Position numbers and translations under genes: made by a program | DNA from: Stenocarpella maydis | Lineage: Eukaryota > Ascomycota > Sordariomycetes > Diaporthales > Diaporthaceae | Direction of reading: 5' to 3' | Assembly (NCBI GenBank): GCA_002270565.1 | Contig: NQMI01000131.1 | Location: forward strand, 1 to 64,000 | Length of the DNA: 64,000 bases | The notes under the pieces: model-generated | Database searches by the model: none | The model's input: only the letters and a program-made list of their open reading frames with translations | Told to the model about the DNA's origin: nothing | Part shown: one piece after another, positions 10,001-24,027 of the stretch | How the letters are laid out: each line of letters begins with the position of its first letter | How positions within the stretch are numbered: the first letter of the stretch is position 1

Positions 10001-13000
10001 TACAACTTGCCTCTGATCTGGGCCGCAAGGTTGCCAACTTGGACACAGCGTTGTACTTGCAAATTTCAGCAGCACTCGCCCTTCAGCTTACCAACGTCGG
10101 CCAGTCTTCCAAGGCGTATGCAATTCTTGAGGAGGCCCATCAGTCGTTGACCCCAGGAGAAACGCGGTGCCGCGAGGATATCGTCAGTTTTTTTCTATCA
10201 CGCACAGAGTACTTCATTGAGATCGGGAGCATTGAAAAGGCAGGTGATATCCTGTCTCAGACCAAGGACATCGCATCAGAGACGAACATATCTGCACGAT
10301 CGAGGAATCGGAAGGCAATGTTGGCGCAAGCCTCGTTGGTGTATTCCGCTGTCGCCCTTGGCCGGGGCGATGCCCCGAGTGCTCTTAACTATGCCAGGAA
10401 TGCTGCTCGTGTCTTGTTTCAGGAATGGGCGAGGTTGGAGCAAAAGGCAAAAGCCCCACGGAGCGCCAATCCAGACAAATCCGTCAATGAATCTTCGTCC
10501 CAGTTGGATGCGTCCCTGAGCGTTTTGGCAGAGAAGAGTAAATACTCTCAGCCCGTCATCTCGGGGCCCGAATGCTGGAGGCTGGCGCATCCTGTGTTGA
10601 GAGGCATGCTTTTCCTATCAAACATTTATTCTCACCTAGGAATGTACCAGGAGACTGTGTACTATGCCGAACAGGCTCAAAAGGTAGCACAGGCTGCTGG
10701 TTCCGAAGCCTACCTGGCCGAGTGCGACGCTTGGATGTCTTTCGTATCAGCCAGAGCCGGTAAGTTCGAGGATGCTTTGAAGGTGGTGGACCAAGTTCGA
10801 GCTAGGCTCGATGTTGGCGACTCCTCCAGCAGGCTCGTGAGCCTCTGCTGCCGACTCGGCAACATTTACCGCGAAACTAGAGATTTCAGTTCGGAAAGAG
10901 ACATGATCAAGGCAGCAGAGGATATGTTGGATCGCATGGCAGGAAGTTCCGAGGTTGGGAGAGAGGCAGCAAAAGGCGAAATGGTTGCGGCAACAGAAAC
11001 AAGGATCCCCATCAGGAACAAGCGGACAGATGCACCCACTACGAAGGCACGTGCGACGAAAGGGGTCACGGCAAAGACCGCACCCAAGAAGGCCCCAACG
11101 AAGAAGCCAGAGCAAACTACGCTGGCAACCGTCGAGCAAGAGGACGCGTATTTGGTGTCTCTCAAAGCATCCGTCATGGTGGAAAAGGCCTCTTCGATGA
11201 TCCACCAGAAGGACTGGTCTGGAGCCTGGCAACTCCTGCAGGAAGTCCGGCAGTCGCCCAAGGTTGCTTCGCACTTATTATCGGAACTCCTCACAACGGC
11301 AAGGTCATTGCTTGGGCAGAGCATGGAGCAGATGTCGAAGGATTCTGTCTATTCTGTCATCCAAGAGTCGACGCTATCATTCCCCTCTGTCAGCACCATC
11401 CCGCACTCAGATCGATTCTCGTTGATCAAGGCTTCTCCGCTAAAGGTGGGTACTGTTGCTGTACCGCATGAAGAGATAGCGCACGACCCTCGAGGGTATC
11501 TGGAGAACCTGCGTGAGGCACGGGAGATGCTCTTGGAAGCTCACTCCTTGGCTTCAGTCAATGGGGATGGCAGAGAAGTACGGAGGACCTTGGGAATGCT
11601 ACAGAGTGTTGTGATCCTCCTTTCAGCAGCATCGCCTTCAGCCAAAAAGTCCGGTATTCTCGGGCATCCAGGATACGCCACCTGCGCGGTGGAGATTGCG
11701 CGGAACTTGACGTGGCGGAGAGAGTACAACGCGCTCCTGACAGAGAAGAAGTCGGGAAGAAATGGTCTGGAGTGGCCCGAGGACATACGGTCTCCAGAAA
11801 TAAGACGAGCCAGCCTGGGTCCAGTGGTCGACATATGCAAATTCCAGCGCGAGTACATAGACATCATCCCTCCTGAGTGGAGCGTGGTCTCCATCTCACT
11901 CAGCGACAACAAGCACGACCTGTACATTTCGAAGCTACAGGCCGGCCAAAGCCCGTTCGTCATCCGGCTGCCTTTGGAGCGGGCGAGCTCCCGGGATGCT
12001 GACAGTGACGTCTTTGACTTCCAACAGGGCAGGACGGAGCTGCTTGAGATCATCAAGCTGGCAAATGAGACTTGCCACACCAAGCGAGACTTTTCGGTCA
12101 AGGGCGCAAAGACAGCCTGGTGGGTTGAACGGCAAGCTCTAGACGTACGGTTGGGAGAGCTGCTTGAGAGGATCGAGCAGGTCTGGCTTGGTGGTTTCAA
12201 GGGCATATTCTCGCACCATAAGCGAAACCTAAAGCTACTTTCAAAGTTCCAGAAAAGCTTTACCAACATCCTTGACAAGCACCTGCCATCACGCCGGCAA
12301 GTCCGCGGAAAGAAGTCCAGGCCCCCGGCTACAAAAGTCACTCTCGACACGAGGATACTCGAACTATTTGTCGGGCTTGGACACGCGTCAAGCGCGGAGG
12401 CTGACATCGACGAAACGCTCAATGATCTACTCTATTTTGTCATCGATATACTCCAGTTCCATGGGGAACGCAATGCCTACGATGAGATCGACTTTGATTC
12501 CATAGTGGTCGAGACTCTGGACGCGCTCCACTCGTACCATGCTGAAGTCAAGAGTATAGAAGATGCAGACACCAGGAGCCACACGATTCTAGTTCTAGAC
12601 AAGGCTCTGCACACGTTCCCCTGGGAGTCACTGCCGTGCCTGCAGGGGCTGGCGGTCTCTCGGGTGCCGTCACTGGCATGCCTCCGCAGGTTAATTTTAG
12701 AGAAAAAGCCATGCACAGCAGCATCTGAGACGGCCGGACCAGGGCATCCCGCAGGGCACCACGTCTCGATCAGCTCCGGGACGTACATGCTCAATACTAG
12801 CGGCGACCTCAAGACCACCCAGACCACCTTCGAGGAACCGCTGTCGACGCTCGGAGACTCGTGGAAGCGCATCGTCAAGAAGGCGCCGACGGAGCCTGAG
12901 TTCGAGGCGGCCCTCTCGTCTTCCGACATCCTGCTCTACATGGGCCACGGCGGCGGCGCGCAGTACATCCGCAACCGCACGATCCGCAGGCTCGACAAGT

Positions 13001-13559
13001 GTCGGGCGGTGGCCCTGCTGATGGGCTGCAGCTCGGCGAGCCTGGCTGACGTGGGCGACTTTGAGTGCTACGGCCTGGTCTGGAGCTACATGCTGGCCGG
13101 GTGCCCGGCCGTCGTGGGCACGTTGTGGGACGTGACGGATAGGGACATCGACCTGTACACGGGGAGGGTCTTTGAGGAGTGGGGACTGGTAGCCAGTGGC
13201 ACATTCCCCGGGAGAGGCGGGAACGGCGCCGCCAGCGGGGGGAAAGCAAGGCAACCAGTGGCGTCGCTGCTTCTGATGCTGGTGCTGATGACGACGCAAC
13301 GGGACGTGATACCAAGAGGCCTGGGCGGTCTGCCTCGCGCAAGAGGGCCGCAGCAGCGGAGGCGGTGGACGGTGGTGCTGGTGCCGGTGTCGGTGTCGCC
13401 GCGGGCAGCGCTGGCGGTGGTACAGCTTGCGAATACGGCGACGCGTCGCTGCCCGAGGCTGTCTCGCGCGCGAGGAACTCTGGCGTTTGCAAGTTCAAGT
13501 ACCTGAACGCCGCGGCGGTCTGTGTCTACGGCATACCGGTGTACGTCGACCGTCAGTAA
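7078..13559 (+). CDS. Separase (Esp1/Cut1/BimB family), with C-terminal frame break
   Basis: Caspase-like C50 protease that cleaves the cohesin subunit Scc1/Rad21 to start anaphase; nuclear/spindle, inhibited by securin. From the ATG at 7078 a single open frame runs over 2,000 codons: a basic Ser/Thr-rich N-terminus, a long helical repeat region, then the protease domain from about residue 1800. The catalytic dyad is visible as His1957 in LLYMGHGGG and Cys1984 in LLMGCSSASLAD, followed by GTLWDVTDRDID. The same frame then degenerates into a non-conserved tail ending at 13506, whereas the conserved separase end (LPEAVSRARNSG, then KYLNAAAVCVYGIPVYVD) lies one frame over, stopping at 13559. The break falls between ~13190 and 13300; a six-G run at 13237-13242 is the likeliest spot, a 47-nt intron (13189..13235, weak donor) the alternative. 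Total ~2,160 residues. Confidence 0.93.
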
Positions 13560-16500
13560 GTCGTGGCCAGGCGTGAGCGAGCAAGCTCCACATCACTCTC
13601 CTCGTGCGCTCGTACGAGGGGACAGAGCGATGACTGCTGCATGATGGGCTGGCTGGCTGGGTGGCCCGTTGGGCTCTGTGTAATTAGTTCCACTCGTCTT
13701 GGACTGCGGCGGTTGCCACTCCCCGGCTGACGAGGGAGGGAGGAGCCTTGTGTGAGCACGGATGCGGTCTTACAGGAAATTGTATTGGAGGACAGCAAGG
13801 CATTGGTGTTCTGCCTCGTGTCACTTAGTGCCGTCATGGCTCTCACGGGCATGGCATCGAGGAATGGATATCATAGCGTGTCTGTCTTCCCCCGCCGAGG
13901 TATGAGGAGGAAGGGAAAGTATGTGTGTTGGGGCGTTTGGAAGCGTACATAGACTGAATGATGGATAGGAATTCTTCCCCCCAGGACGGCTCGTCGTGCT
14001 TGGTTGGACCAGCCACTCTGCCGTTTCTCTGTGACCAGAGCCACCCGAGTTGCCACCCACCAACCCTCCTCCTCATAAGGCATCTCAGAGCATAGCAGGA
14101 CGTGCGACAGACCAGGCCCATCCAGATCGATCGGTCCGTCCGGATGGGCGAGCCGAGCCATGAACAGATATGTCAAACACTAACAGTCGTGCCCCGTGAT
14201 CAGCAAAGTTTCTTAGACGGAGGCAGCGGTGTCGGCCTGATCAAAAAAGGCATGCTGAGACAGAACCTAACCATGGGCTCATTCCATGCTGCCGTCGCTC
14301 GTTCGTATGTTTCCTTACTCGTGATGTTGGTTCGGCGTGCGGTGTGTCAGAACACGCCCTGCCAACCGAGCCAGCCCAACCAATCCCTCGGTGATCTACC
14401 TACCCTACCCGTCATGGAGGAACCTCGTTTCGTTTGGCCATCGTGTCGTTTGCGATCGATCGGCCTGTGTGCTGCTCAGATCCCCCCCCTCCTCCCATCA
14501 AACGACTTGTCGTTCTCCATCCGTCCCCCAAACCCCAACATGATATTCAACACCCAGTTAATCACCCCCCTCCCCTGCTTTCGCCCATGGTGGGCTCGAG
14601 AACGGAGTTTTTGATTCCAGGTTAAGCCCTGCTTTTGCTGACGGGGGAGGGATATTGCTGCTTGGCTCGCACACTCTCTCACAACACCGGCTCTCCCCCC
14701 GTTATTCCCTCGCCCCCAGTCCTCGCGGGTCTTCACACCAGTGGCAGGGGGGGAGGGGCACAGGGACGAGAGATGCACAGCCAGTGGCCTCGGCAAGAGA
14801 GAGAGAGACGCAGACAGTGGGGACGTGTGGCATGCGAGCGCAGGCTGGGGCCACGTCGATCCCCTAGGGTAGCCAGGCTCCGCGAAGCGAACCTTGGAAG
14901 CGCGCCCGCGCGCACCCTACCCACCTCCGCGTATAGTTACGCGGGCCGCACCATTGATTCCCAATGAGAACAGGCACATGGGCTTCGGGTCCGTTTTGTT
15001 ATTATTGCTATTGTTTCCCCCCTTCCTCCCTCCCTCCACCCGCCTCCTCGTTCCCAGAGGCGTGGGTATAGAACAGTCCTCCCGGGCAAGGTCGGGAACA
15101 GGGTCTGCCTTGCCCGTGTTATAGAAACAAACGCTTGGTCTGTTTGGGGCGTCGCAGTTGCTGTTCCCTTGGTGAGAGATTAAAGCAGGGCCATTCCGGC
15201 CACGAGATGACGGCCAAGGGCCGTTGACCCGCTCGGGCATCAAAGGCGCGGTTGTTTTTTTTCCCTTCTCCTTTTCATCCTGACCTTGTTTTGACCTCTC
15301 AAGTCGATATGTATGTATATATGAGCAGTATAGTCCAAGGTCGGGGTTGGAGAGGGATTTGTCGCCGAAATACAACTTCGGGAGTGGATAGGACCAGTGG
15401 TGGGTGGGGACAGTTGTTGGCGGCTCAAATCCTGCCACGGAAATATTGATACACCCCGGCCTATATGATGCATATTATTCGATCCCCCAGCCCCAGTGCA
15501 AGATATGGAGAAATGACAAATGATAGGTGTGGGTCAGGTCGGCGCGCACTTGTCTCTCTTGACACTCCCAACCCTGTACTCCATACATACGCTGGAGTGC
15601 CCCTGGGCGTCTGTCCTCGTTTCCTCCCAGCCTTAGAAAAGTGCTACCGTATATTCCGCGGGAACCCCCACCTGGAGACGAAGCTAGATGTCCCTTCACC
15701 ACTCTACGGGTGCTGGCAATACCTTTCGAGGCGTGGGACAGGATTTGGGGGCCGTAGTGTAGGATCATACATCATGTTACATCGAGCGGGCCCAATGGTA
15801 CCACAGCGGAATCAGCGAATTGAGGGGCTGCGAATGTGGGGATCATGGTCGACAATTCGCCATTGAATGTATTTTCGTACCACCTTGGACGGCTACAGCC
15901 ACCTGTTGGCTGGCGTCGAGCAGGTGAAGGACCAGTCGTATCCATAGGAATTGCGATGTCTGTCCACACCGGCCAGGCTGAAGGCGATCAAGGGAGTGTT
16001 CACCCTGGGGTCTGATCGCCCGTGCCGCTCACCCAAGGCGAATCTCGTGGCCCTCGAGGCTGGGAAGCTGTTAATGCAAAACCTGCAGGTCATGGTTGCG
16101 GATCGAGAAGATTGGACGACAGAGGTGTCTGAGGCCCTGCATGTGTGTGTGTTGTGCTCAGGAGCTTCGCGGCTTGCCAAGACACAACGGTTTCGTTGTG
16201 CCCAGATTTTATTAGATGGCATGCGTTCCCTTACGTCTCGTAGATGTGGTGGAGCCCCCCGTCCGTGCTGGATGTAATGTGCTTAAATGTGAGCATAGCG
16301 AGATTGGAGTTGGGATGATAGTCCAGCCCGGACAAGCAACATCCAGGGTTTCAGGGTTTCCTGAAGCCTATCTGGGGCAGAACCTGCGGACGGCATCTGA
16401 TGCTGTGCCTATTTGCTGATGATGACTGAGCACCATCATGACTGGGCTTGCTACGATGTTCGCGTGGTTTCGCCATTCTGAACGGATGTGAATGGGTTGC

Positions 16501-18867
16501 CATGTGTCTTGCCCCTGTACTGTCGCTAATGAGGCTGCCCCCCCTGGAAGCTACTATGTTGACTAGTCTTGCGTATCCGGAAACACTCGTTCCCGTGCAA
16601 CCGGTCACACTTGAAGATCGTCCGCATTCCCGGTGATGATGGATATAGACTGCTTCCCAACGGACGGCTTGCCGCTAGATGTCACCCCTGCCCTGCAGAG
16701 GAGCAGCTCACACCAAGCCTTCTACCAGGTAGAGATTGAGGCCACGGCCGTGCCCTTGTGATGTAACCCTCTCTTTTCCTTCTTCTTTTATGGCGGGCTT
16801 GGGCTTGAAACATCATCTGGCGTCCTCCCGGGGCTGGCTCGGTTGGTTCCTCCACGTGTAGCATGAGCGGTGGCTTGCAGGTGATCGACCGTCAGGTGCC
16901 GTGTGGCAGACATGTCGTGCGCTAGAAGGATCCTACATGTTCGAAAGCCTTCCTGCCAGTCATTCGACATGGCCTCAGTCCTGGTCTCGGGTACTGCATC
17001 TCTCTGCGGCTCCAATTGTTGAATCTGATGCTGGCTAGGATCATGCTGTGTGATGCTTAGCGCAAATGATGCAACGCAGCTCGCCTTCTGCTCTCGCTTC
17101 GAAGGCCTGACTATCTGCAGTTTGCATTTTCGGAGCTGGAGCTGCGGTGCGACAGGGGAGAAGAAAATAAGAAAAAAGAAGGGGGGGGAGGGACCACCTG
17201 AGCTTCTGGACGAGAGACGGGCGCGCGCTCTGTCTGGCTGCAAGTTGCTACATGGCTTACTGGCCGTCTCGACCACGACTCGCCCAGCGCTTCCCAGCAG
17301 AAGTCAGCATTGTGATGCGAACTGTCCCGTCAGAACCTTGTACTGAGGCGGCTGACAGCAGCAAGCGTAGCATCCTGCGGCTCAGGTAAGAAGTATCAGA
17401 TAAAGTCTCATGGCACAGTGCTGCCGACGGCCGGTGTGCTGTAGGCTGGGCACCCCAAATAGGGAACATGATATGTTTTATGTTTCCCAGACTGGCAAAG
17501 GTTTTCAAGATGCCCAGTGTCTACCTGATGAACATGCTTTCATATGGGCGTCGACCCTGTTTTGGGGCCATGTCCCAGCTCTGGTGAGGGAGGATCACCG
17601 CAACCGGCAACCAGGTTCATCAGGAGTACGGAGAACCATACGAGATATGTACTGGTTGAGCGAGGAGCTTAATCTCCAGGGTCGCAGCTCCACTACCGTG
17701 GATGCGACCTGTTTAACAACCCCCTTCCTGCCCTCACTTGGCGGGTAGAGACTAGGGGCTTACCCGGAGCAACAACCCCCTCTCGGAGCCTCCCGTAGAG
17801 ATGGTATGTCGGGCGCATGGTTGGTTGCCCTACCAGAAACTACTACATGAGGTTAGAGTTTCTAGCTTGGTCAAATAAAATTACGGTATGGTTCTCGGTA
17901 TGCAGAAAATGCACATTGCGGCCAGCCTAATGTACAGGAGCATCCTGTTCATCAGATCAGGCGTTCAAGAGCGGTTTCCGAAGTTTGCTATGCTGTACGC
18001 CATGCTGGGCCGGGCGCATGAGATACACGCACGCAGGAGCCCAGGCTGTGTCACTTGAGGGGGCCAGCATTATAGTCAGGCGCAGATGGTGTCGTGTCGT
18101 GTCGTGCGTTGTCGTGTGGTCTTGTGTCTCTGCGTATGTGATAATAATAAAATTGGTTCCCACTGCAGACTGCAATACGGTTAGCAAGGAGCCTTGATGA
18201 CACACAGACCTGAGATTGCAGACCCTGGTGTGGGCTGGCCCTCCCTGTGGATGAGACGGGCGTGGACCCTGAGCCCACGAGGCTGACCCAGGAGTGGATC
18301 TAGCGCCGGCGACAAACGGAGGGCGACTGGAATTGGAGGGTGATGCGAAGGTCGCGGCAGAGCACAAGGACAAGGCCAGCACCCCAGCCAACCAGGCGAT
18401 CAATCAATGCAGCAGCGCCGAGCACTCAGGGCATGCGTACACTGGCTGACTGACCAGGCTGACTGGATTGGCCAGAGCTAGTATCCGTGCTATGGACGAG
18501 CAGAGGGCAAGCAGAGCAGGGCTGGTAGCAGGGCGAACTGTCAAGGCGCGTCAAGAATACGTGAGCGAGTGTAGGGCATGGCATGGCATGGCGGCGGAAA
18601 GAAGACGGGCGAAAAGGCCTGAAACAGGGCTCCGGGGCACGGGATTGAGATGCCAGGATGATGGGAGCGGTGGTGCAGAGTGTTGGAACAGCAACGCTGC
18701 GAGAGCGGTGATGTTTGACGGCATGGTGCAGGGTCAGGGCCAGCCGCCAGAGACGTCACGCGCGTGTACCCCGTGTACTGTAGTGTATGTCGTCGTGGTG
18801 TGTCGGTGAGGATTCCCAGTGCCAATGTAGCGTATGCCTCCGCGTGGGCGTGGAGGTGGCAGTAATG

Positions 18868-18902
18868 TAGTGGTGGTGGTGGTGGCGGTGGTGGTGGTGG
18901 CG
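18868..18902. repeat. Trinucleotide repeat (GTG)n
   Basis: About eleven GTG/GCG triplets in tandem (CCACCAC on the other strand), which create spurious poly-His and poly-Thr reading frames on the minus strand. Simple-sequence repeat in the gene-free region. Confidence 0.8.
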
Positions 18903-19171
18903 ATGTTGTGTGTGGTCGATCGCTGATGGGGACGACGAAGGCTGACGAAGCAATTTGTAAAGTACAGCTGGGATGGCATGCATGATAGGACTGGGGGGGG
19001 TTGCATGCCTGCATGCTTGCATGGAAGAGTTGGCCCGGCCGAAAGCTTAAAAAGCGGGAACATCACGGTCAGGGTTGAAGCTCAGTTGCAAAAGCTGCCT
19101 CTTGCTGCTTCTTTTCTACACTATGGGCCAGTCTGTGGCTGCAGGTGCAGGCGCATGCGGGGGCAGGGGGG

Positions 19172-19243
19172 TATGCCAGGGGGTGCCAGGGGTGCCAGGG
19201 GGTGCCAGGGGTGCCAGGGGGTGCCAGGGGTGCCAGGGGGTGC
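19172..19243. repeat. Minisatellite, GTGCCAGGG(G) units
   Basis: Seven tandem copies of TGCCAGG with alternating 9- and 10-base spacing, i.e. a ~19-bp period made of two half units. The repeat makes Gly/Val/Pro-rich spurious ORFs in all frames. Confidence 0.85.
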
Positions 19244-22200
19244 CTGCTCGACCCCAGAGAGGGAGGCACCATGGATGATGGGAGGAGCTGTCCCAGGCTA
19301 GGACGGAGAATTGCTGAAATGGCCGAGGAGACTTGTTGCTCCTGCTGCTGCTGATCATCATCATGACTCCTTAGACTGCATACACCACATACTCTCTACC
19401 ATGGCCTGAGAGCACACACAGCCAACCAGCCAACTCAGCTCTGTCTGTGCTCTCTCTAGTGTAATAATGTACAGAGTACATTTTTGTCCGTCGCAGGATC
19501 GACACCAGCCATGGCTTCTAGAACCCCCCCCTCCCAACGCCCGACGCCCCAGATGGCCAAAATGCATATGCTCGGCCACGGACACGGCCCCTCCCGGTCC
19601 CTGATTCTATCCCCATCGACAACAAACCACCACAAACAGCCTCCCACAATATCAGGTGAAGCACCGCCGCTGCGCCTCACGGCAAGGACGTGCAAAAAAA
19701 ATACAAATCACGCAAACCCTATCTGTTGTGCTGCACACCAGCTCCAGGACCAGGGAGACGCGTCTTGGCGCTTGACCTCCGCCAGTTCCCCGATGGATGT
19801 GACGCTGAGTCGGGACGGGTTCGCCCCGAGACCGAGCCTCTCGCGCCTCTCGCCGGTGCCTGCGGATGGATCAACAGATGGTCAAGCAGATCGATTCGTG
19901 AACCCTCGCTTGACCCTCCCTTGCCCGGCGGGCACGTGCAGAGCAATCCGAGTCGGCAAGCTTTAGGACCCCCCTTAGATCCAACCTACTATTACTCCGA
20001 GGTCTGACTGACATGTAGCTCATGCTAGCCCCTCCCAGCCACTTGTCGCCTTCCCGCCTACCGCTCGACACCTTTCGTCTGGATATGCCTGCCTGATTCA
20101 TCCCTCTGCGCTTTGTAACCTACCAAGTTCCCAAGTCCTACCCCCAGCCCACTGACAACCGAGCTTGACGTGCTCAACAAGATTGACAGGTCGATATGGA
20201 TCGCACCTCGTCACGTAACAGCTGAGTTAGTTGTGAGACGGGAAGCCTGACGGGAAGTCTGACTGGAGCCTGGGCTACCCTCAGTCTGCTATAGCTCCGG
20301 ATAGTCGACCAGGAAAAGGCGAACCGTCTACGTACCAAAAGCGACCCCGGGGACCCTGGCACATCACACACTCGATCTTCGACATCACATAGTATACATC
20401 GAGTATGCCCAGACAGACCTCGCTCGCCGCCCGCTCACCCGCCGGCCGGCCGCCCCCTGCAATTCCATGTGCTGCTTGCTGCTCACCTTGATAGCCTCGC
20501 TCGCCCTGTCCCACGTGGGCCACACGAGACAATCTGGGACACGGGGCGATCATCATGATCAACCATGCCTCAAGCAAGTCATCAATCGCGCCACTTCGTC
20601 GCTCTGGTCTAAGCAAACCTATTTGATTTCATGCGCCTCATCTCATCTCTGCGCCCAGCAACGGCGATGGCATGTCGTGCCAGATCCAGTCTTGACAAGC
20701 CTATCAAACAAACCTTAAAAGGCCAACGCGCACACAGACGTTGACTTGCCCCGTTCAGGTAACGGCCTGTTGTGGGAGCCAAATCCAATCACCACTGCTG
20801 TCCATCGAGCCACCAACACGCCAGCCCATCACAATGAGCACTTCGGCCTCCTGTCGCTATCTTGTGTGATCTCGCAGATAGCTTGCTCGCTAGACCCTGC
20901 CCCCGCCCCCCCACACCCCGGTCTTAGCCCCGCCCACCATCTTTTGACAGGCTGACAGGACAACTAAGCCTGGATGCTCGTCACCGCGGGCCACAAACGA
21001 ACCACATTGACTTCGTGCTATCTCCGCAGGCAACCCCGGAATCTTGGCCTCCCTTGCCCCGTCCCCAGATCTTGGTAACTTGGTCACATATACGATGCTG
21101 GAGCTTCCTCCCTCAGCACTCAGTTGGCAACCATCGCACAACGCGAAGAACCTCCTGCGAGGGCGTGATGGCCAGGGAAAGAGTTGGATCGGCGCCTCCT
21201 ACCTATCTGGTCCCTGTTGCGGGAACACCAGACGTTCGGCTCGGATTCCCATGACTGTGTCGTAGTTGAAACTTGTCGTTTCCACCAGCCCTACGGTTCA
21301 CGAAGCACGGCTCGCTCGTCTTCCAGCAGCCGCCGGGTCATTTATGTTTCATTGGGTCTGAAATACTGGCGCCCATATGCCCACGCGTAACACAGTCAAC
21401 AAGTAGGCTATTGCGAAGGCTGTCGCTCAGAATTGCCCTGCCAGCCCGGATCCTGACATTGGCATCGCGACAAACATCCCTCTTGCGAGCCCCATCTTGG
21501 TGGGCTCTTCCGGCCCGCTGACTTCCAGCCTGTGTTAGCAATTGCAGACCCTGGCAGCGAAGGCTTCCGGCACTGTACCCGGCCCCATGGTTTGCAACGG
21601 TCTGGTTTCTGATGCGCAACGGCCCCCCACCCTGGTTCATCATGACAAGACACACGACGGTTCGGTATTGCGCCCCGTGGCACGTGCCCATGCAAAGATT
21701 CTCAAGGTTCTACACCTCAGCTCAAGCAAGGCTCGAGATTCATCCCGAGATTTCAGATTTCAAGTCACCAGACATGTAGGCTAGCCCATTTCAAGTCTAT
21801 TTGATGCGAGTCGAGGCAGCGACAAGAACTCTGTCTGCAGTTTCACGGCGCGTTGCTGCGGAGCGAATCGGCACAGGAGCCATTACTGATCAAGAGCTTC
21901 TATGCACGCGCCCACACACACACACACACAAAATACAGAGACGGAGGGGGGTAGTTGTGCTCTGCGAGGAGTGCAGGTTTGTTTCGAGTAGACATGCAAA
22001 AATACACCCTTGCATAATATGTTCGACCAGCCGTGGCGGTGATCCCCATCCCCACCCTACACACCCTTCTTGATGATATCACCGTCTTGATTGGTGGTGG
22101 TGCTCCGTACCTACGTGCGTGCAGTAAGCACATGCTTGCCACGAGCAGCTGTCACACACAAGTCTGCACTGCAACGCACCCCTTGCTCCCGCGGCTAACA

Positions 22201-24027
22201 GCTCGCATCCGACAACTTGGTTTGTGAGCAACTCATGTTCTTGTATGGATGGAGATGGGTAAAGGGGGCCTTTCTTCAGGCGTCCAGCCCAGGTGGACGC
22301 ACAGTCTGATAATATCACCGACACACCCTTGCACCTTGACCGGATTACCTCGCTTCGCCTCACCTGCCCATCGCCAGCTGGAAAGGTGCTTGGATGTGTG
22401 TGTATGGTCTCCCTTGCACGCGTCCGATTTTACAGGTACCTCATCAGTCTAACGACCGACACACAGTCCAGGATATCTGGGACACTTGGATCATAAAGAT
22501 GAACCTCCCGCCGCTGTGGCCTACCTAGCTCTCTTGCCTGCTCACTCTCTGGGTCTTTCATTCTGTCTCTTCGGTCAAGAGCAATTAAAGCTCGAATCTC
22601 AACTGTTTTCTTAGAGTCGGTCACACACAACGACAAACAGACATACGCACACCCACATCGAGGCCCAGCCTGCAACCAGCATCCAACTCGGACTATTCCA
22701 CGGCGCAAGTCATAATTACACAAGCATACAACGAGCCCATACCGACAGCCACTCACCTGCGCGCCCGTCCATCCATCCATCCTCGGACTTCAGTGAAGGT
22801 CTTCCCAAGCCCACACCACGGGAGCGCACACGACCGTTGGACCCCGTTTTACCCCACAATCTCTGACCGCCGAAAACACCCCTCTTCCGGCCTCTGCCAC
22901 GGGAGGAGACAAGGTCCAGCTCGCGTCGACACCCCAACAGAGTCGCAGGCATACGACACTCTGGCCCTCGCTCCCTGGCCCCTGTCGTGCAGTGCAGCGC
23001 CGTGGAGTGCGTCACGCAGCAGTGTTGTTCCACTTACAGACAGGCCAGCCAGAGTCGTACCCTGCTCTCCTGCCCACACACCCTGCCGCCACCGCTTCTG
23101 CAAAAGAGCGGGTCCGCCTGGAGAAGCCCAGCCTGGGAGAGTTCAATAATAATCAATCAGCTTGCTTCTCACCACGAGGTATGTAGTGTACACTGATTCC
23201 AAACCCTGACTACTGTGTGAGTCGTATCCACACTTCTCCCTCTGCCCCGGTTGGAGGAGCGCCCACCCACTCTGCTAGAGATCCAACCAGATCCAGCCCA
23301 GTTCTCCCGCCCGTCTTGTTACTACCTCTCTCCCACCCGGGCCGCCCGTTCGCTTTTCTTCAAAACGTGCAGTCCGCCCGGTCAAAAACTGCAATCCAGC
23401 CACTGCATCCAACCCGGGCCAGTCAGACAAGACGAGCTGCCGATAGCCTGAATTCCCTTGTCAATTTCATTCTGCCCCGGACCCAGATCTCAACCCCGAG
23501 CTATTATCGCCTACCTCTCTAGGAGTCGCTGGAGGGCACATATAGTGAGGAGGCTGACGCATAGCAATCAAGCTAGGCTCCGAATTGCCAGAAAAAGACC
23601 TGTGATCTCGTGGCAGCCCTGGCGGACAGGCATATCATGGCCCATGTGCTTTGGTGAACCGTCTGGCTCCGCTCCCCCTCACCCGCACCATCGCCGTCAT
23701 CATCGTCCGCTCCAGCCGAGCAGCATAAGAAGAGGACCAAGGCTAATTGTCGGACCATCAGTTGGAGAGGAGTGGCCCCGTCCCGCCCTAAAGCCTAAAA
23801 GAGGGCTCGCCGTTGGAGACGCCCTTGGTCCTAATCTCCATCGCCAACCCACCCCAAGATCTGAATTCCAAAATTGGACTCCGAGGAGGTTCCGACTCGA
23901 GCCTGACCCTGCCCGCCCTGGCCCCCGTTAGCACCCTGTGCCTGTTTGTCTGGACCAGCACCACCAAAAGGCGCCGTCGATGATCACTTGCTGCTTTTGA
24001 CACAGGCTCTCTGCATTAGCAATAGCC

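Larger units (their letters stand above)
13560..24027. other. 10.5-kb gene-free region upstream of the Zn2Cys6 regulator
   Basis: On both strands only short ORFs (up to ~170 codons) with no recognisable domain, compositional oddities (poly-His, poly-Pro from triplet repeats) and no convincing splice chains. GC content looks similar to the gene-bearing parts, so it does not resemble AT-rich, RIP-degraded repeat DNA. It contains several simple repeats (18070-18120, 18868-18902, 19172-19243, (CA)n near 21914-21930) and CT-rich tracts in the last 2 kb. It probably holds the separase 3' flank and a long promoter and/or long 5' leader of the regulator; a non-coding RNA is possible. No tRNA recognised. 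Confidence 0.6.

Noticed and set aside
18541..19014. 157-codon minus-strand frame with poly-Pro/His
   Set aside because: Produced by the (GTG)n repeat.
23458..23931. 157-codon open frame just upstream of the Zn2Cys6 regulator
   Set aside because: Pro/Arg/His-rich without domain; looks like leader sequence.
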